Below, piece after piece: positions 44,841-54,015 of a stretch of DNA of 64,000 nt. The notes under the pieces were generated by a model. It was not told where the DNA came from. It did no database searches and was given only the letters and a program-made list of their open reading frames with translations. Source of the DNA: Vibrio gallaecicus (lineage in GTDB: Bacteria > Pseudomonadota > Gammaproteobacteria > Enterobacterales > Vibrionaceae); NCBI RefSeq assembly GCF_024347495.1, contig NZ_AP025490.1, positions 1,922,001 through 1,986,000 of the forward strand. The letters run 5' to 3'. Each line of letters opens with the position of its first letter. Within the stretch, counting starts at the first letter, position 1. The position numbers and the translations under genes are program-made.

Positions 44841-45071
44841 ATGAAATACACCGCTGAACACATTGCCGATTTAAACCTTCTTCTACAATTCGACATCAGT
44901 AGCGCAGCAACAGGCATTAAAGTTCATCAAGAAGCAAGCCAAGAAATGCAGGATGCCGTAAAACGCTTATTTGCTAAAGGTCTTTGTACTCAGTCTGATG
45001 GCGGTTACTTAACCGATGAAGGCATTGAAGTAGCTGAGCGTGCAGACAAGCTATTACGTGTAATCAAGTAA
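44841..45071 (+). CDS. TIGR02647-family small protein
   Basis: 76-aa cytosolic protein beginning MKYTAEHIADLNLLLQFD, then G-I-K-V-H-Q-E-A, and a C-terminal helix G-G-Y-L-T-D-E-G-I-E-V-A-E. The fold looks like a small winged-helix or similar regulatory protein; the family (TIGR02647) has no assigned function. The ATG at 44841 has AGG 6 bases upstream; a TTG two codons earlier is in frame but less likely. It ends in its own intrinsic terminator, with the next gene starting within 50 bases. Confidence 0.75.
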   Translation: MKYTAEHIADLNLLLQFDISSAATGIKVHQEASQEMQDAVKRLFAKGLCTQSDGGYLTDEGIEVAERADKLLRVIK

Positions 45072-45092
45072 GTAAAACTTCGAATTCAAGGA

Positions 45093-45120
45093 CTCCACAT
45101 GCGCAAGCTGTGGAGTTTTT
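45093..45120 (+). terminator. terminator of the TIGR02647 gene
   Basis: 7-bp stem CTCCACA / TGTGGAG with a 9-base loop, followed by TTTTTT. Confidence 0.9.
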
Positions 45121-45165
45121 TCGTTTTAGCGGGTATGTTTGTTTTTTCTTTCCTAGGGGTTCTTT

Positions 45166-46008
45166 ATGGCATCTATTTTAATTATTGGCGGTGGCTGGTT
45201 AGGGAAACCCGTATGTCAGTCACTTATCGAAAAAGGCATGGACTCAATCGTCACAAAGACGACGGAACTTGGGCAATCACAATGCATTAACCAAGGTATA
45301 CCTTGCGAACAATTTCAGTTTGATCGCGAGCGTCCGACAAAATCTATTAATGAACTTTCTGCACTCCTAGCGAATAAAAACACCTCAATAATCATTGGCT
45401 GCTTTCCTCCTGGGTTTAGAAAAGGTAATGGAGAAGAGTATGCTGATTATTGGCATCAACTCATTACTTCAGCAAAGAACACAAATGTAGTTAAAGTGAT
45501 AATGGTAAGCTCAACGACTGTTTATCCGTCTAGAAGTGGTGTCATGCACGAAGAGGATGCTTCTGAATTTTTAGCAACGAATAATGACGAGTTTTCTTCT
45601 AACGCGAAGACAATGTTACGAGCTGAACAACATGTTATTGATTCAGGGTTAGATTACTCGATTGTACGTTGCAGTGGGTTAATTGGACCAGAACGCCATC
45701 CATCACGCTTTGCTAGCAAACTGAAACAAGTAAGTACTCTTGCTCCTGCTAATATGCTTCATTTGCGCGATGCTATTGGCGCTGTATCGTTCTGTATTAG
45801 CAGTGCTTCGAAAGAAATAGTAAATGCCACTACTCCAACTACCGTTAGTAAAGCTGAATTTTATCAAGCAGCCTTAGCTTCAGCAGAAAGTAATGACCCA
45901 CTACCACCAAAGGTTGATACACCTGACAAGCTGATTTCACCTGAGAAGATCTTAAAACTCGGATACCAATTTTATTTTCAATCAACATTGGATGCCTTGT
46001 ATGAATAA
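45166..46008 (+). CDS. YeeZ-like NAD(P)-dependent epimerase/dehydratase family protein
   Basis: Cytosolic Rossmann-fold protein of 280 aa, extended-SDR type. The N-terminal dinucleotide motif is I-I-G-G-G-W-L-G. The catalytic Y is seen in V-S-S-T-T-V-Y-P-S, but the usual Y-x-x-x-K is not obvious; the helix has L-R-A-E instead. It then has V-R-C-S-G-L-I-G-P-E-R-H-P. Length and motifs resemble E. coli YeeZ, which lies next to the his operon there; here the his operon is 8 kb away. Substrate unknown. AGGGG precedes the ATG by 6 bases. Overlaps the next gene by 8 bases. Confidence 0.82.
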   Translation: MASILIIGGGWLGKPVCQSLIEKGMDSIVTKTTELGQSQCINQGIPCEQFQFDRERPTKSINELSALLANKNTSIIIGCFPPGFRKGNGEEYADYWHQLITSAKNTNVVKVIMVSSTTVYPSRSGVMHEEDASEFLATNNDEFSSNAKTMLRAEQHVIDSGLDYSIVRCSGLIGPERHPSRFASKLKQVSTLAPANMLHLRDAIGAVSFCISSASKEIVNATTPTTVSKAEFYQAALASAESNDPLPPKVDTPDKLISPEKILKLGYQFYFQSTLDALYE

Positions 46009-46651
46009 CCGAACTCACCTGCATCGCCACCTTGATACTTTGTGGGATTTCATGAAAATGGGGCATCAACTAACCAAGGCAGATTGCATCTTTGTATTAT
46101 GTAGTAATGATGTTCGAGTCGCAGAGCACGCTGCTGAGTTGTACCACCAAGGCTTTGCTCCCTATGTCATATTTTCTGGAGGTAAAGGCCGGTTCACTGA
46201 AGGGCTTTTCGATAAGTCAGAAGCAGAAACCTTTTCTGACATAGCCAGAGATTACGGTGTTCCTAAAACAGCAATCATCACTGAGACGAATGCGACGAAT
46301 ACTGGCGAAAACGTTCGATTTACTCATCAAGTATTATCAGAAAAGAGACTATTTCCTACTTCTTTCATCTTGGTACAAAAACCATTTATGGAAAAACGTA
46401 CCTTTGCTACTTTTAAAAAGCAGTGGCCAAATGAAGTTGAGCAAGTCATGGTGACTTCCCCTTGGAAAAACTGGGTCGACTACTTTAACGAAACATTACC
46501 TTTACCAATGGTCATTGAAGCATTACTTGCCGATTTTGAGCGAATTAGAGACTATCCGGCGAAAGGTTTTCAAATCGAAATGCAGATCCCACCTGAAGTA
46601 GAAACTGCTTACCAAGCTCTTTATCAAAAGCTAAAGCCTCTTGCTATTTGA
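46001..46651 (+). CDS. YdcF-like DUF218 protein
   Basis: Cytosolic DUF218 (YdcF/SanA-type) protein of 216 aa. Conserved points are C-I-F-V-L-C-S-N-D near residue 30, the central F-S-G-G-K-G-R-F-T strand-loop, and the signature T-N-A-T-N-T-G-E-N-V-R-F. YdcF of E. coli binds S-adenosylmethionine; no activity is proven. The ATG at 46001 is chosen because GGA lies 8 bases before it; an ATG at 45992 would add three residues. The first 8 bases overlap the YeeZ-like gene, so the two are co-translated. Confidence 0.85.
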   Translation: MNNRTHLHRHLDTLWDFMKMGHQLTKADCIFVLCSNDVRVAEHAAELYHQGFAPYVIFSGGKGRFTEGLFDKSEAETFSDIARDYGVPKTAIITETNATNTGENVRFTHQVLSEKRLFPTSFILVQKPFMEKRTFATFKKQWPNEVEQVMVTSPWKNWVDYFNETLPLPMVIEALLADFERIRDYPAKGFQIEMQIPPEVETAYQALYQKLKPLAI

Positions 46652-46683
46652 AGCAAAAGTTTCTTACTATTTAAATAAAAATA

Positions 46684-46701
46684 GCGACCCATTAAGGTCG
46701 C
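46684..46701. terminator. bidirectional terminator between the ydcF-like gene and tdk
   Basis: 6-bp core stem GCGACC / GGTCGC with a 6-base loop; ATTTTATTG on the plus strand and TATTTTTATT on the minus strand. Confidence 0.82.
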
Positions 46702-46745
46702 CATTTTATTGTTTCATCAAAGACCCTGATATTGGACCTAGACGA

Positions 46746-47324
46746 TTATTTGCCTAGAGCATCTTTATAATGGAAGCGGCAAACAGATACGTATTTATCA
46801 TTACCACCAATAGCGACTTGATCACCTTCAGCGATAGCAACACCATGCTCATCAGTGCGAATCACCATATTCGCTTTACGACCGCAGTGGCAAATTGTTT
46901 TTAATTCAACTAACTTATCAGCCCAAGACAATAAATACTTACTGCCTTCAAATAGCTCCCCTAAAAAGTCCGTTCTTAAGCCGTAGCACAGCACTGGAAT
47001 ATGAAGCTTATCGACAACCTCAGTAAGTTGATATACTTGTTCTTTTGATAGGAACTGACACTCATCAATCAACACACAATGGCGCTTCTCTTTCTCGTTC
47101 AATTCTTTTATGGCTTCAAAAAGGTCACTGTCACTTCTAAATAATTGCGCTTCAGATTGTAAGCCAATTCGTGAGCTCACTTTTCCGATACCGTAACGAT
47201 CATCAAGTGCTGCGGTAAAAATGACGGGAGTCATGCCTCGCTCTTCATAATTAAAAGAGGATTGAAGAAGTGTTGTGGATTTACCCGCATTCATTGCAGA
47301 GTAGTAAAAATACATCTGAGCCAC
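46746..47324 (-). CDS. tdk: thymidine kinase
   Basis: Cytosolic type II thymidine kinase of 192 aa, phosphorylating thymidine (and deoxyuridine) in nucleoside salvage. The P-loop is [10 protein letters not shown] near residues 9-18, Walker B is V-L-I-D-E-C-Q-F-L, and the thymidine lid contains Y-G-L-R-T-D-F. The structural zinc site has C-H-C-G and C-R-F-H. Length is typical. Monocistronic between two terminators. Confidence 0.96.
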   Translation of the reverse strand: MAQMYFYYSAMNAGKSTTLLQSSFNYEERGMTPVIFTAALDDRYGIGKVSSRIGLQSEAQLFRSDSDLFEAIKELNEKEKRHCVLIDECQFLSKEQVYQLTEVVDKLHIPVLCYGLRTDFLGELFEGSKYLLSWADKLVELKTICHCGRKANMVIRTDEHGVAIAEGDQVAIGGNDKYVSVCRFHYKDALGK

Positions 47325-47387
47325 AGAGATATTCCCATTTATTTTTGATTGTAAAAACCTATTTCAGGAAGAAGTAGGGACAAGAAA

Positions 47388-47410
47388 AAAGGGCTGAAAA
47401 CCAGCCCTTT
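47388..47410 (-). terminator. terminator of cysS
   Basis: 9-bp stem AAAGGGCTG / CAGCCCTTT with a 5-base loop; minus strand continues TTTTTTC. Confidence 0.92.
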
Positions 47411-47416
47411 TATAAA

Positions 47417-48802
47417 TTACTTACGACGCCAAGTTGTCCCTTCAGGACCATCCTCTAGCACAATACCTAATTCGTTAAGTTTATCTCTTGCTAGATCTGC
47501 ATTTGCCCAATCTTTTGATGCACGAGAATCATTACGCAATTTGATAAGAGCTTCAATTTCAGCAACTTCGCCATCGTTGCCAATAGTGTCACCTTTCAGA
47601 AATGCTTCAGGATCTTGGTGAAGAATACCAATGATGTCAGCTAGTTCTCTAAGCAATGCACCTAGGCTGCTCGCTTTTTCAATATTTTCGCCTTTTAGAC
47701 GATTCACTTCACGTGCCATTTCGAACAATACTGAATAAGCTTCAGGTGTATTGAAGTCATCATTCATTGCCGTAGAGAAACGAGTTACGTACTCTTCGCC
47801 ACCAGCAGGGCTCGCCGTTAAATCTAAGCCGCGTAATGACGTGTATAGACGTTCTAGAGATGCACGAGCTTGATTCAGGTTATCTTCACTGTAGTTAAGT
47901 TGGCTACGATAGTGACCTGACATTAAGAAATAACGAACAGTTTCAGCATCATAATGCTCAAGCACATCTCGAATCGTGAAGAAATTGCCTAAAGACTTAG
48001 ACATTTTTTCTTTATCAACCATCACCATACCGCTATGCATCCAAGTGTTTACATAGTCAGTGCCGTGTGCACAGCAAGATTGCGCAATTTCATTTTCATG
48101 GTGAGGGAACTGAAGATCAGAGCCACCGCCATGAATGTCAAAATGGTCACCTAAGATAGATGAGTTCATCGCTGAACATTCAATGTGCCAGCCCGGACGA
48201 CCTGCGCCCCAAGGTGATTCCCAAGTAGGCTCACCTGGCTTAGACATTTTCCAAAGTACAAAATCAAGAGGACTACGTTTTGCCGATTCAATATCAACAC
48301 GAGCACCAGCTTGTAACTGATCAAGATCTTGCTTTGAAAGCTTACCGTATTCATCGAATTTCTTAACTTCAAACATAACGTCGCCGTTGCTTGCCACGTA
48401 AGCGAAGCCACGTTGAATTAACGTTTCAACCAATTCGATAATTTCTGGGATGAATTCTGTTGCACGAGGTTCAACATCTGGACGCTTCATGTTCAAAGAA
48501 TCGAAATCAGCATGCATTTCACCGATTAATCGTTCTGTTAGAGAATCACAAGATTCACCGTTTTCATTTGCTCGTTTAATGATTTTGTCGTCGATATCCG
48601 TGATATTGCGAACAAAAGTTAAATCGTACCCTAGGTAACGTAAATAACGAGAAACAACGTCAAATGAAACGAATGTGCGTCCATGACCGATGTGACAGAG
48701 ATCGTAAATGGTTACCCCACAGACATACATGCCAACTTTGCCGGCTGTAATTGGTTTGAATTCCTCTTTCTGTCTTGTGAGCGTGTTATATATCTTCAGC
48801 AT
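47417..48802 (-). CDS. cysS: cysteinyl-tRNA synthetase
   Basis: Class I aminoacyl-tRNA synthetase that charges tRNA-Cys, 461 aa, as in E. coli. The HIGH motif is H-I-G-H-G-R near residue 38, KMSKS is E-K-M-S-K-S near 266-271. Zinc ligands include the Cys in Y-V-C-G-V-T near 28 and the C-S-A and H-H-E-N-E residues in the core. The C-terminal DALR-type helical domain and the basic end W-R-R-K are present. Part of the conserved neighbourhood cysS-ppiB-lpxH, with cysS divergent from ppiB. A 14-bp hairpin lies in its leader. Confidence 0.97.
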   Translation of the reverse strand: MLKIYNTLTRQKEEFKPITAGKVGMYVCGVTIYDLCHIGHGRTFVSFDVVSRYLRYLGYDLTFVRNITDIDDKIIKRANENGESCDSLTERLIGEMHADFDSLNMKRPDVEPRATEFIPEIIELVETLIQRGFAYVASNGDVMFEVKKFDEYGKLSKQDLDQLQAGARVDIESAKRSPLDFVLWKMSKPGEPTWESPWGAGRPGWHIECSAMNSSILGDHFDIHGGGSDLQFPHHENEIAQSCCAHGTDYVNTWMHSGMVMVDKEKMSKSLGNFFTIRDVLEHYDAETVRYFLMSGHYRSQLNYSEDNLNQARASLERLYTSLRGLDLTASPAGGEEYVTRFSTAMNDDFNTPEAYSVLFEMAREVNRLKGENIEKASSLGALLRELADIIGILHQDPEAFLKGDTIGNDGEVAEIEALIKLRNDSRASKDWANADLARDKLNELGIVLEDGPEGTTWRRK

Positions 48803-48832
48803 GATCTCTATCTATATTTATGTATAAACCAA

Positions 48833-48866
48833 AATAAGTCGTGAGTATAACAACTCATGACTTATT
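48833..48866. repeat. 14-bp hairpin in the cysS leader
   Basis: Arms of 14 bases (48833-48846 and 48853-48866) pair with a single G-T wobble around a 6-base loop. The inner end is about 31 bases before the cysS ATG. On the minus strand it is followed by TTTTGGTTT. Confidence 0.8.
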
Positions 48867-48924
48867 AGGTAATACCCTTAATAACAATTCATTCAACTCT
48901 ATTCGCATCAATTGATTTGATGAT

Positions 48925-48952
48925 TTGAAAGTGGCGCAACTTACGCTAGAAT
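48925..48952 (+). promoter_or_regulatory. sigma-70 promoter of ppiB
   Basis: TTGAAA (48925-48930), 16-base spacer, TAGAAT (48947-48952), about 37 bases before the start codon. Confidence 0.6.
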
Positions 48953-48988
48953 CGCCTTTCATATTAAAAAGACAGTAAGGTAACAATC

Positions 48989-49483
48989 ATGATCATCCTT
49001 CACACAAATTTTGGTGATATCAAAGTTCAACTAAACGAAGAAAAAGCACCAGAAACAAGCGCAAACTTCCTACAGTATTGCCGTGACGGTTTTTACGACA
49101 ACACGCTTTTCCACCGTGTTATTGATGGTTTCATGGTTCAAGGCGGCGGCATGACTTCTGGCCTTAAAGAAAAAACAACTCGCGCAACGATTAAGAACGA
49201 AGCAAACAATGGCCTGAGCAACAAAGTAGGCACTCTAGCAATGGCTCGTACTATGGAACCGCATTCAGCGAGCTCTCAGTTCTTTATCAATGTAAATGAC
49301 AACACTTTCCTAGACTTCCGTTCAGAAAGCCTAGATGGTTGGGGTTACTGTGTATTCGCTGAAGTAGTTGAAGGCATGGACATTGTAAACAAAATCAAAA
49401 ATGTAAGTACTGGTACTATGGGCATGCACCAAGACGTACCTCTTGAAGAAGTAATCATTACAGGTACAACAATCGAAGCTTAA
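48989..49483 (+). CDS. ppiB: peptidyl-prolyl cis-trans isomerase B (cyclophilin)
   Basis: Cytosolic cyclophilin of 164 aa that speeds proline isomerisation. Active-site residues of the family are present: [13 protein letters not shown] (catalytic Arg), M-A-R-T, S-S-Q-F-F-I-N and F-L-D. No signal peptide, matching PpiB rather than periplasmic PpiA. AAGG precedes the ATG. It has its own promoter and terminator, and lpxH follows. Confidence 0.96.
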   Translation: MIILHTNFGDIKVQLNEEKAPETSANFLQYCRDGFYDNTLFHRVIDGFMVQGGGMTSGLKEKTTRATIKNEANNGLSNKVGTLAMARTMEPHSASSQFFINVNDNTFLDFRSESLDGWGYCVFAEVVEGMDIVNKIKNVSTGTMGMHQDVPLEEVIITGTTIEA

Positions 49484-49524
49484 TTCGATTGTATATCTGA
49501 TCTTATTGATTACAGACCAGACAT

Positions 49525-49549
49525 GGGGGGCAACTTGCTCCCCTTTTTT
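49525..49549 (+). terminator. terminator of ppiB
   Basis: G+C-rich stem GGGGGGCAA / TTGCTCCCC (one G-T pair) followed by TTTTTT. Confidence 0.9.
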
Positions 49550-49572
49550 CGACCTATAGAATTGACTTACCC

Positions 49573-50319
49573 ATGAAGACTTACTTTATCTCAGATCTCC
49601 ACCTCACTCCTTCAAGACAGGACATCACAGACTGCTTTCTTAACTTTATGGAGACAGAAGCTAGTCATGCCGATGCTTTATATGTTCTAGGGGATCTTTT
49701 CGAGTTCTGGATTGGGGATGATGATAGATCCGAATTTGCAAATACAATTAGACAAGCGTTTATTAAGCTCACTGATTCTGGTGTCCCTTGTTACTTCACT
49801 CAAGGTAACCGAGACTTTTTAGTGGGTAAACGATTTGCAAAACAAACCGGAGTGACACTCCTTGATGAAGTGGCTGTCATTGATATTTACGGTCAATCTG
49901 CCGTAGTACTGCATGGTGACACTTTATGTACAGATGACATAAAATACCTAGCCTTCCGTGAAAAAGTACACCAACCTTGGTTGCAGTGGGTCTTTAATTG
50001 TATTCCTTTCTTTATTAAAAAAAAGATAGTTTCAAAAGTACAATCAGATATTAAAGACGACAAACAAACTAAATCTTTAGATATCATGGATGTCACTCAA
50101 AAAGAAGTTGAGAATGTTATCTCAGCCAACAAAGTTGATCTCATGATACACGGTCACACTCATAGACCGAACATCCACTCCTTCGATATGAATGAAGTAG
50201 CTAAAAAACGTATTGTACTAGGAGACTGGTATACTCAAGGCTCAGTTCTAGAATTTACCGAACAAGGTTTTGAACTGCAAAATCGTGCTTTTGGCAATGT
50301 TTTTCCTAAAGATAGCTAA
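49573..50319 (+). CDS. lpxH: UDP-2,3-diacylglucosamine diphosphatase
   Basis: Peripheral inner-membrane enzyme of lipid A synthesis; it splits UDP-2,3-diacylglucosamine to lipid X and UMP. It is 248 aa with the calcineurin-like metal site complete: D-L-H (residues 8-10), G-D-L-F-E near 40-44, G-N-R-D near 78-81, H-G-D near 113-115 and G-H-T-H near 194-197. The helical insertion lid is present. Follows ppiB by 90 bases, after a terminator, so expression is probably separate. Confidence 0.95.
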   Translation: MKTYFISDLHLTPSRQDITDCFLNFMETEASHADALYVLGDLFEFWIGDDDRSEFANTIRQAFIKLTDSGVPCYFTQGNRDFLVGKRFAKQTGVTLLDEVAVIDIYGQSAVVLHGDTLCTDDIKYLAFREKVHQPWLQWVFNCIPFFIKKKIVSKVQSDIKDDKQTKSLDIMDVTQKEVENVISANKVDLMIHGHTHRPNIHSFDMNEVAKKRIVLGDWYTQGSVLEFTEQGFELQNRAFGNVFPKDS

Positions 50320-50429
50320 TCTTTAAACAGGTTTATTAACCTTGCTCTTAATTTCTCATATTCTGGATAGTATTTTTCTTCAAATTAGCTATTATCAATT
50401 CACAGTAATTAAACCGAACACAATACAAG

Positions 50430-51641
50430 TTGAAATTTTCATACGTAGCTCGTCAGCCAATACTAGACATAGACAAAAAAACCATCGGTTACGAACTATT
50501 ATTTAGGGATGGTCCTAAAAATACGTTCCCTGAAGTGGAGCCTGAACTCGCCACAAGTCGACTGTTGTCTGATCATTTCTTATCTACGCACTACAACACG
50601 CTAGGTGACAAATTAGGTTTTGTTAATTTTCCATATGCTAGCCTGATCAACTTAGTACCTACCCTTTTTCCGAAAGACAGTTTGGTCGTTGAAGTATTGG
50701 AAGATTGCCAGCCAACAGATGAATTATTGCATTCTATCGAAAAACTATTTCAAGCTGGTTACACCATAGCACTAGATGATTTCATCCCAAGCAAAGCTTG
50801 GAAAAGATTTTTGCCATATATTTCGATCATCAAGTTCGATATACGCTTAGTGCCAATCGCGAAAGCTTCAATGTTTATGTCCAGTTTGAAAGGCACTAAA
50901 ATTGAATTCTTAGCTGAAAAAGTTGAAACTTACGAAGAGTACCAGCAAGCAAAAGATGCTGGGTTTCATTACTTTCAAGGATACTTTTTTAGTAAACCTG
51001 AAATGATTCAAACTAGGGCTCTTAACCCTGCCTTTCTTACCACGATCCAACTGTGTAAAGAGATCGCGCAAGAGCCTATCGATTTTAAAGAAGTAGAGCG
51101 TTTAATCACATTAGATGTGACCTTATCTTATAAACTGCTTACATACGTTAACTCGGCAGGCGGTTCCTCGACAAAAATACGTTCTTTTCATCAAGCTCTA
51201 GTATATTTAGGAGAGCAAAAATTACGTAAATTTGTCTCTCTAGTTGCGGTTGCATCAGCGAAAGAAGACAAGCCAGACTCTTTATATGGTTTAGCCATAC
51301 TTCGAGCGAGGCAGTGTGAGCTGATCATTGAACAATTGAATGTTAAGGAAGAACCTGGTCAGGCTTTTCTGACTGGCATGTTCTCTTTATTGGATTCTCT
51401 ACTCGATCAACCTTTAGAGCAGGTACTAAATTCAGTGCCTATTGATGAAGAAATAAAAAGAGCGTTAATCGAGAAAAAAGGCGTGCTAGGTGCAGTGCTA
51501 GCGATGGTGGTCGCTTATGAACAAGCGCGTTGGGACGACGCTACAAAAATTCGCAATCGATTAAAATTGAATGAAGAACAACTTGGTAAAACTTATGACC
51601 AAGCAACCATTTGGGCGCAAGAGCTTCTTGCTCAGCCTTAA
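50430..51641 (+). CDS. EAL-HDOD cyclic-di-GMP signalling protein
   Basis: Cytosolic signalling protein of 403 aa with an N-terminal EAL domain (about residues 1-195) and a C-terminal HDOD domain (about 200-395). EAL landmarks: E-L-L-F-R (ExLxR), F-V-N, E-V-L-E, L-D-D-F, I-K-F-D, A-E-K-V-E-T and F-Q-G-Y-F-F. The D-D-F-G-x-G loop is replaced by D-D-F-I-P-S, as in YuxH-type proteins, so phosphodiesterase activity is doubtful. The architecture matches V. cholerae CdgJ, which affects motility. The gene starts with TTG; no ATG is available near the domain start and the ribosome binding site is weak. Confidence 0.88.
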   Translation: MKFSYVARQPILDIDKKTIGYELLFRDGPKNTFPEVEPELATSRLLSDHFLSTHYNTLGDKLGFVNFPYASLINLVPTLFPKDSLVVEVLEDCQPTDELLHSIEKLFQAGYTIALDDFIPSKAWKRFLPYISIIKFDIRLVPIAKASMFMSSLKGTKIEFLAEKVETYEEYQQAKDAGFHYFQGYFFSKPEMIQTRALNPAFLTTIQLCKEIAQEPIDFKEVERLITLDVTLSYKLLTYVNSAGGSSTKIRSFHQALVYLGEQKLRKFVSLVAVASAKEDKPDSLYGLAILRARQCELIIEQLNVKEEPGQAFLTGMFSLLDSLLDQPLEQVLNSVPIDEEIKRALIEKKGVLGAVLAMVVAYEQARWDDATKIRNRLKLNEEQLGKTYDQATIWAQELLAQP

Positions 51642-51697
51642 CTCAATTTTCAAATCGTTTTCAATTATATACCTTTGAATTTAAATACTCTCTAATT

Positions 51698-51727
51698 AAA
51701 AAGGAAAGCAAAATAGCTTTCCTTTTT
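51698..51727. terminator. bidirectional terminator after the EAL-HDOD gene
   Basis: 12-bp perfect stem AAAAAGGAAAGC / GCTTTCCTTTTT with a 6-base loop, serving both convergent genes. Confidence 0.92.
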
Positions 51728-51745
51728 ACGTTATAGCTCTATGAG

Positions 51746-53638
51746 TTAAAATATCGCATTAAATTGAATATATGGACCCCACATGATATCGAAGCGATTA
51801 TAATCAAAATACAGTCCATCATCGCCTGAATCTAATAAGCCATTCGCTGACCAATCAATATTAGCTCGTAAGCCACCTTGAATTGAATAACCAAGCCCAC
51901 TAGCCTCTGACCAACGGCGCTGATAAATATAACCAGCATCTAGACCACCTGTCAGTGCTAAGCCATACTTACCTGTAATGCTTCCTGACTCTCCATTTCT
52001 AGCTTCTTCTTCAGCTTTTGATGAAATGTCATATTGAGCTATACCAATACCGAACTTAGGCATAATATAGAAACGATTATAATTGGTCTCGTATCGAGCA
52101 CCGTATGCCGCTTCATCTCGACCAATCACAAACATATAACGTGTTTGTTCAAAGTCTTCATCAAAAGCCACACCTGTTAGTGAAGAACTGTCTTTGTTAT
52201 TTTGAAAACCAACGGCTGAAGGCATTGAATAGTTTGAGTAACTGAACCCCATGTACATGCCACCTTCACTTAACACTAATGTTTCAATGGCTTTGTATTC
52301 CGTAGAAAAGTTTTTCTTAACATTGCAACCTGTAACAAGACAGTTATTGGTATCTGTTGATTTGAATGTGGCTGACCCATCGGTCTTAGTCCAATCCATT
52401 TTTAAACGTAAAGTATCCGCACCCTCAAAGAAAGCATTAAAATCGACGAGACCAGTAAGCATACTGACGGCTTCAGAACCCTGACCAGCAGACTCTTCTG
52501 CTTGGTTTGTAAGGTACTTTAGTGAGACTTGTGTATCTTTAAGGCGTGCTTGAAGGTAAACAGAATGAAGAAAGCTATCGTTGATATCATACTTAGTTTC
52601 TACATCGTCACCAATTGACTGAGTCGCTTCCCAATAATTATTCATCAAGCCATATCCAGCTAGAAAATCAACACTAGACTTTGATGATATTTCGTTGGTA
52701 TAGACTTCTGGTTTCTCCATTTCACTCGGATCAATTAAATAGGTTTGTCGTTCATTATCTTTAGGGTCATGAGCTGTAATCGCATACTGCTGACCGTACA
52801 CAAATACCTCGGGTCCAAAGCCAAAGTTACCTTCTTCGCTGTTACTGATCACGCGACGTGCACTTTGATCACCTTCAAAGTAATATAAATTTATGCCTTT
52901 ATTAAATGGATTAATATATTCATAAATTCCAACTAAACCACGTTCACGATTGATAGGATAAGTGGCAATAACGTCTCTACGATCTGACCGGCTGTGTATA
53001 TCAGTCTTATGAGCACCCCAAGCTTCTGCTCCGACTCTATTTAAATCATATAAGTTAGCGTAACGTAATTTACGATCCGAGGTATTTACATATGCTATTG
53101 AAACTGTACCTGCAAGGTTATTATTAATAGCCCCGAAATCAGATTCAGTAGGAAGCGGGATTGAATGCTTATTACTCACTGTATAAACGTCTACAGAGTT
53201 TTCATTCAAACACAGTAGCTCACCTTTATAACTGAAACCTGTCGATTGAGAACCTTCACATAAAGAGTAACCATATACATTTCTACGCTGAGAGTATTTA
53301 CCGCTCACAAAGTGATACTCATTACGTGAGCTACTTTTACCACTTCCTTTTTGGTATTCCTGACTGACTAAAGCGTACGAACGGTTTTTATATGTTGCCG
53401 TTGTTTGTAAGCGCGCTGAATGATCAAAGCGATGGGCATACCCATCAATAACCAATTTTTTATCGCATTTTTCATCACAATCTGCATCCCATTTACCAAA
53501 TGAGATTGATGATGCTCCAGCTTGTGCTTTCATACCAGCAAGTGAGATAGATTGAGTTTGCTTAGAGGTAATCTCATACGCACTTAAACTAAACGAAAGC
53601 CCGCCGACTAATACCGCCGCTACTATTTTTGATATCAT
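51746..53638 (-). CDS. large predicted outer-membrane protein of unknown function
   Basis: 630-aa exported protein with a Sec signal peptide (cut after S-L-S-A, residue 20). The first half has repeated short strand segments and four to six cysteines (D-A-D-C-D-E-K-C-D-K, S-L-C-E-G, L-L-C-L-N), looking like a soluble propeller-type or repeat domain. The second half, from about residue 330, has alternating amphipathic strands and acidic turns (K-A-I-E-T-L-V-L-S-E-G-G-M-Y-M-G-F-S-Y) and the protein ends in F-N-A-I-F, a typical outer-membrane barrel C-terminus. I do not recognise the family. Monocistronic, with a dyad-rich upstream region. Confidence 0.68.
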   Translation of the reverse strand: MISKIVAAVLVGGLSFSLSAYEITSKQTQSISLAGMKAQAGASSISFGKWDADCDEKCDKKLVIDGYAHRFDHSARLQTTATYKNRSYALVSQEYQKGSGKSSSRNEYHFVSGKYSQRRNVYGYSLCEGSQSTGFSYKGELLCLNENSVDVYTVSNKHSIPLPTESDFGAINNNLAGTVSIAYVNTSDRKLRYANLYDLNRVGAEAWGAHKTDIHSRSDRRDVIATYPINRERGLVGIYEYINPFNKGINLYYFEGDQSARRVISNSEEGNFGFGPEVFVYGQQYAITAHDPKDNERQTYLIDPSEMEKPEVYTNEISSKSSVDFLAGYGLMNNYWEATQSIGDDVETKYDINDSFLHSVYLQARLKDTQVSLKYLTNQAEESAGQGSEAVSMLTGLVDFNAFFEGADTLRLKMDWTKTDGSATFKSTDTNNCLVTGCNVKKNFSTEYKAIETLVLSEGGMYMGFSYSNYSMPSAVGFQNNKDSSSLTGVAFDEDFEQTRYMFVIGRDEAAYGARYETNYNRFYIMPKFGIGIAQYDISSKAEEEARNGESGSITGKYGLALTGGLDAGYIYQRRWSEASGLGYSIQGGLRANIDWSANGLLDSGDDGLYFDYNRFDIMWGPYIQFNAIF

Positions 53639-54015
53639 TATTGTTCTTTAATTATTATTTATTGCCCAAACGTTCCATTTACTTTCTATCAAATCAAACA
53701 GAACCCGAACTTACCGTTCAATAGGTAAGCTATTAAATTACAAAAGAAAAACTCATATGCAATTCAGGCGGCGAGAGTATTACAAATAAAAGGGAACAGC
53801 CACAGCGTCATGGCATTATTCATGACATTTAATATTGAATGTCTATATATCAAACTCATCGATCACGATTTAACCAATAGACCCAGTTAAATATATAACC
53901 TCAATTTATCACTCGATAGTGAAGTATCACTGTGCTTATTTTATATATGGTTTGATATACTCATTGATTAAGTCATACATCACACTTACAAACCAACATA
54001 TTCAGGAAATACCCA
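53639..54015. promoter_or_regulatory. divergent intergenic region with dyads
   Basis: 377 bases between the outer-membrane protein gene and ychJ. A perfect dyad GTCATG-N8-CATGAC lies at 53807-53826. Near 53911-53933, TATCACT, AGTGA and TATCACT form overlapping direct and inverted copies. No ORF or terminator seen. Confidence 0.5.

Noticed and set aside
45099..45290. 63-aa plus-strand frame with a hydrophobic N-terminus
   Set aside because: Its first codons lie in the CTCCACA/TGTGGAG terminator and T-run, and most of the rest overlaps the YeeZ-like gene in another frame. It has no ribosome binding site.
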